DNA from: Diphasiastrum complanatum
Lineage: Eukaryota; Streptophyta; Lycopodiopsida; Lycopodiales; Lycopodiaceae
NCBI GenBank assembly: GCA_029204225.1
Contig: CM055092.1
Location: forward strand, 40,316,016-40,380,015
DNA length: 64,000 nucleotides
Direction of reading: 5' to 3'
In this document: positions 58,801 through 64,000 of the stretch, piece after piece
Layout of the letters: every line of letters starts with the position of its first letter
Position numbering within the stretch: the first letter of the stretch is position 1
The notes under the pieces: model-generated
Database searches by the model: none
What the model was told of the DNA's origin: nothing
Seen by the model: only the letters and a program-made list of their open reading frames with translations
Position numbers and translations under genes: made by a program

Positions 58801-60007
58801 AAGGCCTGTGCGGGCTCAGGTCACCAGGTATCATCTGGAAAGGCTTGGAATTCAGGTTGAGATTTCAAATGAAAAGTGGAACGAAAATTGTGGGGCTCTA
58901 TCACACCTAACCGGAGGAACTAGCAATGGGGGCTCATGTGTTCAAAAGTAAGTTATAATGAAAAGTCTAAGTACTAGTTATTATCTGGTTCAGTATCTTA
59001 GTCTGCTGGTTCTAACTTGCTTTTCTATAATGCACATGTCAGGATAAGAAGTGTGGATATGATTTTTTGTTGACAAGGATGCCTGGGGTTTAAATAGCGG
59101 ACTTGATCCCCAGTTCCTTGAGAAATTTGGTTCAAAAGGAATGCCAAAGATGATCCTTTTGCTATTCTTGATGAATCTCACAAGGCCACAGAAGCAGGGT
59201 ATGTAAAAACAATAGTCAAACCCTTCGAGCGAGCATTGTGGATGCGTGTCTTCAACAGGTTCTTGGCCATGCTAACAGTAGACTAAAGGGAAAAGAGGTC
59301 TCTGGTGGACCTGGATCTCTACACAAACTTCTCTCTGACAAATTAATTCTTGTGGTGGATGATAACAAAGTAAACCGTCGGGTAGCTGAAGGTGCACTTC
59401 GCAAGTTTGGGGCTCTTGTAGAGTGTGTGGAGAGTGGGAAGGCTGCAATATCAAAGCTTCAACCACCGCATAAGTTCGATGCATGCTTCATGGATGTACA
59501 GATGCCAGAGATGGATGGGTAAAATCACATCCATTTAAAGCTTCTGTCAAGCTTGTTAATTTAGGAAGTATTCGATAATTTTAGGTTTCCTATGGTGACA
59601 CTGTCAAAATGTATTTGTTTAACTGTACATATGCTCTAATATACTGTAAAAGTAGAACACTGCCTATCACTCGACGTAATTATTGGAGAGCTGTAGCAAG
59701 TACCCAACTCAATCTGTCTGGTTCACGAAACGTCAAAGTTGTGTCTAGTCTGCCTAAATTCTTGTTGGATGTATTATGTAGGTTTGAAGCAACCAGACAA
59801 ATTAGGGAAGCTGAGCGTGCATATTCTGAAAGGAGACCTCTTAATGGCGATAGGATCTCAAATTGGCATATTCCAATTTTGGCAATGACAGCAGATGTTA
59901 TCCAGGCAACATATGAGGAGTGTAAGAAATGTGGAATGGATGGATATGTTTCCAAGCCTTTTGACGAAGAGCAGCTGTACAAAGCTGTAGCCCATTTTTT
60001 CAACTGA
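41983..60007 (+). CDS. AHK4: Cytokinin receptor, CHASE-domain hybrid histidine kinase (AHK4/CRE1-like), 11 exons
   Basis: Coding exons: 41983-42450, 48886-49122, 49298-49467, 50681-50893, 56590-56776, 57063-57114, 57475-57704, 57862-57960, 58201-58947, 59043-59518 and 59782-60007. All introns are GT-AG and phases join correctly. They sum to 3,105 nt, about 1,034 residues plus stop, close to Arabidopsis AHK4. Order: cytosolic N-terminus, TM1, extracytosolic CHASE ligand domain, TM2, coiled linker, HisKA, HATPase, degenerate receiver, true receiver. The family binds cytokinin at ER or plasma membrane, autophosphorylates on His and passes phosphate via its receiver Asp to HPt proteins. [19 protein letters not shown] and NVYDIT favour the AHK4 branch. 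Single-base indels at 58651 (+1), 59063 (+1), 59160 (-1) and 59223 (-1) break the frame, so it is either a sequencing artefact or a recent pseudogene. Introns 1 (6.4 kb) and 4 (5.7 kb) are full of repeats. Confidence 0.92.
43131..43255. repeat. 90-bp direct duplication inside the captured segment
   Basis: ATATAGCGTGGCTCAGACAG and the following bases occur at 43132 and again at 43222, about 35 bp each with one or two differences. Confidence 0.85.
43269..43576 (+). pseudogene. FANCI: FANCI (Fanconi anaemia group I) exon fragment
   Basis: The frame [54 protein letters not shown] and [20 protein letters not shown] matches the FANCI helical repeat region. The human protein has an equivalent [20 protein letters not shown] and [20 protein letters not shown] about 250-320 residues in. 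It ends at HRCAG|GTATGA, a splice donor, so genomic DNA with an intron edge was copied, not a processed mRNA. The rest of FANCI is not here. It lies in the sense orientation in receptor intron 1 between palindrome-rich ends. FANCI acts with FANCD2 in DNA crosslink repair. This piece alone cannot do so. Confidence 0.8.
43986..44037. repeat. Perfect 21-bp inverted repeat with 10-nt loop
   Basis: 43986-44006 (AATATGAGGGTCCAGCCTGT plus A) is the exact reverse complement of 44017-44037, with TCTGGTAAGT between. A transcript of intron 1 would fold into a stable hairpin. Confidence 0.95.
44038..48885. other. Rest of intron 1: no gene
   Basis: No retrotransposon domain or conserved protein is seen. 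It contains a duplication at 45264-45400, a GGAACG palindrome cluster at about 47420 and short random ORFs. It is transcribed as intron if the receptor gene is active. Confidence 0.5.
45264..45400. repeat. Tandem duplication of about 67 bp
   Basis: GGCATGTCAGAAC...TCAAGCCTCCAACAACT...TACTTGGGTGAGGAG...CTACTATAG occurs twice in succession with a few changes. Confidence 0.88.
48886..49122 (+). CDS. AHK4: Receptor exon 2: CHASE core
   Basis: The acceptor is TGTGTAG|ACC; coding begins [20 protein letters not shown] and ends LDMMSGE before GTACTT. 79 whole codons. The family's conserved ERPL and SGVAYA blocks are present. Confidence 0.92.
49298..49467 (+). CDS. AHK4: Receptor exon 3: CHASE ligand-binding core
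   Basis: Acceptor CTCGCAG|GAG. Encodes [20 protein letters not shown] and then [14 protein letters not shown], the segment that lines the cytokinin pocket in the family. Ends GCTGG|GTATTT, phase 2. Confidence 0.92.
50681..50893 (+). CDS. AHK4: Receptor exon 4: CHASE C-terminal part
   Basis: Acceptor TTATCAG|A. Encodes [27 protein letters not shown] and [14 protein letters not shown]. The one-base start completes the Gly codon of exon 3. Ends TGCAG|GTATAT. Confidence 0.92.
50894..52200. other. Intron 4, left part, with an antisense protein-like fragment
   Basis: On the minus strand 52000-51880 reads [20 protein letters not shown], then [18 protein letters not shown]. 51725-51468 reads [40 protein letters not shown] and [18 protein letters not shown]. 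Both look like genuine protein but I cannot name them. They may be exons of one captured or antisense gene; no complete gene is present. Confidence 0.35.
52215..53590. mobile_element. Palindrome-rich composite repeat region (intron 4)
   Basis: TTCGAACC/GGTTCGAA and GAATCGCGATTC words cluster at 52230-52335, 52660-52810 and 53445-53580. They flank a GC-rich middle. 52570-52735 repeats a unit with CCTTTGGAAAATGC and TTTTTTGGCATG two to three times. Ends resembling each other in inverted order suggest one or more non-autonomous DNA transposons; no transposase is visible. Confidence 0.45.
52988..53090. repeat. G/C-run repeat (GGGGGGC...CCCCCC)
   Basis: Alternating GGGGGG and CCCCCC blocks separated by TTG, GCTAC and ACC form a repeating unit of about 35-40 bp (GGGGGGCTACCGCCCC; GGGGGGCTACTGCCCC). 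It could form strong hairpins or G-quadruplexes on either strand. Confidence 0.8.
53925..54095. repeat. 70-bp tandem repeat, about 2.4 copies
   Basis: TTTCTCACYRAAGGATCTCC-CTAATCACTGATACAATTC...GGAAATTGGTTTGA...TCCGAGTA starts at about 53959 and again at 54029, with a partial diverged unit before them at 53927. Confidence 0.9.
54766..54832. repeat. (CT)n microsatellite, 67 bp
   Basis: Uninterrupted CT repeat in receptor intron 4. The frame through it is artefactual. Confidence 0.97.
55789..55818. repeat. (GT)15 microsatellite
   Basis: Uninterrupted GT repeat in receptor intron 4. Confidence 0.95.
56590..56776 (+). CDS. AHK4: Receptor exon 5: TM2 and signalling helix
   Basis: Acceptor [18 protein letters not shown] leads into TM2 ([17 protein letters not shown]), then a charged helix ([20 protein letters not shown]) ending DIAKSQ before GTGAAG. 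The helix carries ligand-driven movement to the kinase. Confidence 0.92.
57063..57114 (+). CDS. AHK4: Receptor exon 6: H-box microexon
   Basis: A 52-nt exon encoding [17 protein letters not shown] with the phospho-acceptor histidine (SHEIRTP). Acceptor CTTTTCAG|TTT, donor TTGG|GTATGT, phase 1. Confidence 0.95.
57475..57704 (+). CDS. AHK4: Receptor exon 7: rest of HisKA dimerisation domain
   Basis: Acceptor AATGCAG|GG. Encodes [20 protein letters not shown] and [20 protein letters not shown], the second HisKA helix, ending KDKRIE before GTTGGT. Confidence 0.93.
57862..57960 (+). CDS. AHK4: Receptor exon 8: start of HATPase, N-box
   Basis: 99 nt, encoding [20 protein letters not shown] and the N-box [11 protein letters not shown], whose Asn residues bind Mg-ATP. 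Donor GTCAAG|GTAATG. Confidence 0.93.
58201..58947 (+). CDS. AHK4: Receptor exon 9: HATPase G1/F/G2 boxes and degenerate receiver start
   Basis: Completes the N-box (FTEQGHIFV), then the variable plant insertion, G1 box EDTGVGIP, F box [17 protein letters not shown] and G2 box [10 protein letters not shown]. At GGAAACCACTTTC (58651-58663) one extra base shifts the frame. Beyond it the other frame continues [14 protein letters not shown] and [20 protein letters not shown], the start of the degenerate receiver. Uncorrected, translation would stop at 58698. Donor CAAAA|GTAAGT. Confidence 0.9.
59043..59518 (+). CDS. AHK4: Receptor exon 10: degenerate receiver end and true receiver core
   Basis: Begins [14 protein letters not shown] once one T of the six-T run at 59063-59068 is discounted. 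Single missing bases are needed at about 59160 (after CTTTT) and about 59223 (CCC) to keep [20 protein letters not shown] and [17 protein letters not shown] in one frame. From 59238 the frame is clean: [19 protein letters not shown] (acidic DD pair), then [15 protein letters not shown] with the phospho-acceptor Asp. Donor GATGG|GTAAAA. Confidence 0.88.
59782..60007 (+). CDS. AHK4: Receptor exon 11: receiver C-terminus and stop
   Basis: Acceptor TATGTAG|G completes the Gly codon. Encodes [14 protein letters not shown], then [20 protein letters not shown] (conserved Thr) and [20 protein letters not shown] (conserved Lys), ending HFFN and TGA at 60005-60007. Confidence 0.93.
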
Positions 60008-61080
60008 GCTACCATTCTTTCAACTAAGCGTGTGCTATTCTTTTTGGAAACAGCTGAATGTCTGATCCTTGCTATCAACATAAGCATGTATAGGAAATGT
60101 CTGTAAGTGTGGGACAGGGGCCAAACTGTGAACGAATTGAAGAAGCTTGAGCCAAAGTTAATCTGTAAATGAATCCAAGCTTGAAGCTTCTGATCCTTCT
60201 TATCTAACAGTGATAACATCAATACTTGTGACATCTGTAGGTCATAAAATGGGGTCTGATCATGAATGCAATGCTGACAGCCAATCGTAATTTCCACATG
60301 CACAGTTTGATTGCAGACAAGCTCTCAGAAAGGTAGCAAGGTGATGCAGTTTCATGCTTTACATTTTTCTGTTCTCATCTCCGAGACAAATGGCTCCTGT
60401 TATTTATCAAAGCACAACGCACTCCTGTTCGATCGAATTGTGTACCCTGTCCTGATTTGTAATTACCTCTGTCAATGTATGGCTTCCTTGTGATGCAGGT
60501 CACCATGTTTTTTGGAAGCACTTAGACCTACCTAATATATCTTTTGGCATGCATTGGTTATGCCTTGGCGTCAAGTTCTTTGGATTTTATTATTTTGTTA
60601 TCCAAACAAGCAAGCGTTGCAAAAGATGACCTCGAGTGCTTTGTTTGGAACGTGTACTTTAGACCTTGGAAAGTAGTACTTTTCATGGCGTAGCAGTGCA
60701 CCAGTTGACCTGCTAGAAGGAATCTGCCTCTGAGAAGGCTTTATGTAAGATAAGTTGTACCATTAGAAATGTGTGATATGAGCAAGCTTGTGCATGCTCT
60801 TAAGATATGTACCATGCCTGTAGCATCAGTGTGTTAAGACTAGTATTATGGAGGTGATACATGGGGCCTTTTATTTTTAGAGTTATTTGTGGTCCATTGT
60901 ACGAGTATGGATTGTAACGTGCAAACTTCAAGCTAGTCAAGGAGATGCGAAGTCATTCTTACTTTCTGGAATTATAATTGTCATGATTGAAGCAGTTGGC
61001 CTACGAATGCACATATCTGCACTTTTGAAGTCTTCTCATTATCTCAAGCTGACAATACTATTTGTGTATGTTTAATAAAT
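60008..61080 (+). other. Probable 3' UTR of the receptor gene
   Basis: No coding continues after the TGA at 60005. AATAAA occurs at 61074-61079 and could be the polyadenylation signal, but plant signals are loose and an earlier site cannot be excluded. Confidence 0.3.
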
Positions 61081-62450
61081 AGTGAATTTGATCATTTTCA
61101 ATCAGAGTGCTTTCATGGTGATTTAATTTCTCAGCTAAAAAGGAAATGTATGTCATCATCCAGAGGACTTTTCGCTGCTGAAAGCCCATCTCTTCGTATA
61201 CCAAAACTTTGGATGCAATGTAAGCATTTTTGACTTCTGAAGAGTTCTTGTGCGACTTGTCTTTAATGGCCATTTTATATTTTTATCAATGTTTATGAAA
61301 AAAATCTCATGCCATTCCAGTAAGGGTTATCACAGTTATGCCGTGTTTTCTAGAACTTCAAGGCATTCTTCAAGCTCTTTGCAGTGCAGTTTTCAATGGG
61401 ATCTTGAGGAAGATGTACAAGCTACATCATGAAATCCCTTGAATTGTCATTTGAAGCTTTAGCTGTGACGAAAATAATTGTACTCTCAGAAAAATGCTTG
61501 GTAGTTGAGAAAGAAGAGGGGTAAAGGGAGAGATTTTTGAATGGTCGATCAAAATGCAGGACTGAAGTAACTTAGAAGCTTTTCAAAATTAGTATAGTAT
61601 AGAAAAAGGTCATTTCAGATATCTGTACCTGAAAACTTTTTAGTGGAGCATGCGCTTGATGATATTCAACAATTTTATGTGGGATTTTTACAGAATTAAA
61701 AAATTATTTTATGGAAATACAGTGTTTATCAGAATAAGTTTGTCTACTTCTCAAAGACAAATTTAGCTTTTCTTACCTTAATGGCACTCTTTTCTGTTGG
61801 CGATAAATTAGCCTCTTTAACAGGAAGTGGAATCAGACTGGATAGGATAAGATATGGAAAAGGCAGCTCGTCTCATTAACTTTACTAGTGAAGGGAAACT
61901 TAAGAACATTCTAGTGGAAAGTCCTTAATGGTGCTGTAACTGTGAAATAGAAGTTAAATATAGTCTCTGATCTTGATGAAGCTGGTCCAAACTGCAATAT
62001 AGATGAAGAGTCTGTCAGACACACTTGCTTGTGAGCGTGTTCATGTAAAAGACTGGATATACTTCTTTGTTGAGATTGCGCTACAAGGCAAGATTATGGA
62101 GGAATTTATACCTTCTTGATATATGGGTATCTTTTTACAGCAACTAGGCGGGAGTTGCTTAATAATAGAATTGCTTTGTCTAGAACACTTGGAAAGCTAA
62201 ATGATGGTCTTAGATTCAGAAACTTAAGTGAAATGAGTAAATTGAGTTGGAGCTTATCTTGATTTTAGCTTGACTGGCCTCTCATTTATTGACGCAGGCC
62301 AGGAAGCAGCTTATGGACAAAGGAACTCTCTACTTCTTGTAGACTTTAATGCTTTGGAATACTTCATGTTCACAGACTGCTGACGAGGAGAATTTTCTTG
62401 ATAATTTTTTCGTGTCCCAGTGCAGCCTGTAATTATTGTACACTAAAACA
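61081..62450. other. Intergenic, no gene seen
   Basis: AT-rich with no coding or RNA gene that I can support. Confidence 0.5.
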
Positions 62451-62454
62451 AGCA

Positions 62455-62625
62455 ATGAGTGTCACATGCAAGGACATTCTTAAATATGCATGCAATGCAT
62501 ATCCATTCTAGGTACATGCAAAGCCATGCCGACACATGCATGCCCAAACTAGAGACACTAAAGGCTAGGTGCACACATTCAGGGCCATGGGCACACATGC
62601 ATGGTGCATGCATCACCCCGAGCTA
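62455..62625. repeat. CATGCA/TGCATG-rich patch
   Basis: More than a dozen CATGCA, ATGCAT and ACATGC words occur in 170 bp. Similar patches lie in the Copia LTRs at 2500-2640 and 35450-35560, so this may be LTR debris. The 160-codon frame through it starts with GTG and looks compositional. Confidence 0.6.
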
Positions 62626-63263
62626 CATAAAGACAAGTGAGGTGCAAAAACACAAACATGGAATGCTCATTGAGTCAATAGCCAAGCAAGATGAAGATCA
62701 CCATCTATTTAGTAGGTGCCAACAGAGAAGCTGTCTCTTGACATGTTACCTGGCACGTGACTTACTCTACAACATAGTACATTCAATGACCCGAAAGCTT
62801 TGCAAGAAAAGCCAGCTTAAAGTTTTCTCATACAATAACATTCATGACATGTCCATCTTTTTTCCAAGTCTCAATCTGCTTTTAGCAACAATCTCATGCA
62901 TCCAATTATGGAAGCAACATCGCAACACGCATTCTACATGACAAGTTCATACATGTATTGCTTTCGAGAATTAGGGATATGAAGTTTGTTGATTGCAGAG
63001 AAATGTAGACAAGATGGACATGCAGTGCTTTTATAAGTTAGGGTGCATTAAGTGGTATTTGGTTGCACAAAACAAAAAGAAACCAAATAAGACTTTCATG
63101 CAAGAGAAGATGAAAAATTTCAGATCTAGTCTTTACCACATATCATATCTACAAGATGGAAAGTGGGACTTAAGTGACCTTTGGCTTAGTGGGGTCTAGC
63201 CATTTTACAATAAGCTTTTCACTACTACATTTACCTTTTTTCCTCTGATCTCTCACTCTCTCA

Positions 63264-63301
63264 TGCATGCCCCCCCCCCCCCCTCTCTCACACACACACA
63301 T
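63264..63301. repeat. Low-complexity poly-C, CT and CA tract
   Basis: CATGC followed by about 14 C, then CTCTCTCA and (CA)n. Confidence 0.9.
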
Positions 63302-63424
63302 GAGCAACCAACATATTCAATCCAAAATGCATAAAAAGTAGAGAAATTGCAGAACAAATCTCATATATAAATGTAAAATTGGGCCAAATATGGTAGTACA
63401 TATGTGGCACATATCAATTGCTAG

Positions 63425-63710
63425 TTTGAGCCTCATCCTCATCCTCATCCTTAGTGGTACGTGCCTCATCTTCCGACTCGGAGTGTAACATACCATCGTC
63501 CTCTTTAGCGGACTCTGAGGAGTACCCATGGTGTGGCTTGCCTTAGGCCTCTACCTATGGTGCTAGATGGCGGACGTCCTTTGGGTCTGCGAGAACCGGA
63601 ACCTCTGAAAGATCTACCAGCATGACTCGATGTCTTGAAACTTGAACCTCTGGCAGCCAATTCCCGAACTGCGTGAGCATGAAGTTTGAGATAGGTATGG
63701 TAAAACATAG
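63425..63710 (-). pseudogene. Remnant with acidic C-terminal tail, paralogue of 30.5 kb sequence
   Basis: The minus strand reads RELAARGSSFKTSSHAGRSF and GSRRPKGRPPSSTIGRG. After a frameshift it reads PHHGYSSESAKEDDGMLHSE and an aspartate/glutamate-rich end, stopping at about 63420. DNA at 63580-63425 aligns with 30499-30660 on the plus strand. The family is not recognised. A basic-then-acidic tail would fit the end of a transposon protein. It may extend to the window edge, where reading frames are broken. Confidence 0.4.
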
Positions 63711-64000
63711 GGATTCATAAAGCAATGGAGGTGCCGGAATTTATGTTGTGGGGTGACATGCTGATCCAGCCGAGGATACAAGCCGTGCTGCTCCTGCTAT
63801 CCCCGCTCGTGGTGCTGCCATTGCTGATCTGGTGCCAAGTGAAACCTAGGAGTGGTGCCCACCAACCATGTCCCTGCCGCAGTGGATGCGTAGAGACGTG
63901 ATGTTGGTAGGGGTGGTCGTGATGGTGCTATGGTCGGTATAACCCTCCCTAGAAGAATGTCCATTATGGTGGCTTTGCCTTGACTATTGGTGGTCTCCCC

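Noticed and set aside
59680-60303. 207-codon minus-strand ORF
   Set aside because: It is the antisense of receptor exon 11, whose plus-strand coding is certain.
62459-62941. 160-codon plus-strand ORF
   Set aside because: It starts with GTG and its first part is translated CATGCA repeats (His/Met/Ala-rich). No family resemblance.

Overview
This is nuclear DNA of a land plant. It is AT-rich and full of LTR retrotransposons, with long simple-sequence repeats and one clear host gene: a cytokinin-receptor (CHASE-domain) hybrid histidine kinase split by two introns of about 6 kb. Large repeat-filled introns, Copia elements primed by initiator tRNA-Met and a Gypsy element primed by tRNA-Asp fit a large plant genome. 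I cannot name the species or safely choose between fern, lycophyte, gymnosperm and angiosperm.

1-39,000 is a nested retrotransposon landscape with no intact host gene. From the left: a minus-strand Copia gag/protease piece (1-1,039); the 3' end of another Copia (about 2,240-3,740); the gag-protease half of a Gypsy element (3,745-6,600) with leader, primer-binding site (7,817-7,834) and 5' LTR (7,839-8,610); and a plus-strand Gypsy (about 9,391-13,056) interrupted by a solo LTR (10,035-10,870) of the first Gypsy's family, with a perfect 5-bp target duplication. Copia and Gypsy pieces in both orientations follow to 19,700. 19,700-26,700 has no recognisable gene, only tandem repeats and a TG/CG tract. 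26,716-33,335 holds two complementary halves of one Copia family facing each other, best read as one element whose 3' half has been inverted. 33,337-35,850 has further Copia debris. 35,850-39,100 is featureless.

39,150-41,980 is a GC-richer stretch that may be the promoter and 5' leader of the receptor gene. Coding runs from 41,983 to 60,007 in 11 exons with consistent GT-AG junctions and phases. It encodes about 1,034 residues: TM1, CHASE, TM2, HisKA with the phospho-acceptor His, HATPase with N, G1, F and G2 boxes, a degenerate receiver, and a canonical receiver. The protein family senses cytokinin and starts a His-to-Asp phosphorelay. Exons 9 and 10 carry four single-base indels (58,651-59,225; two gains, two losses, net zero), either assembly errors or the start of gene death.

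Intron 1 holds a probable gene-capturing transposon with a fragment of the Fanconi anaemia gene FANCI, and a perfect 21-bp hairpin. Intron 4 holds palindrome-rich GC elements, tandem repeats and an antisense protein-like fragment. 60,008-64,000 has a likely 3' UTR, a CATGCA-rich patch and a minus-strand remnant matching a stretch at 30.5 kb.
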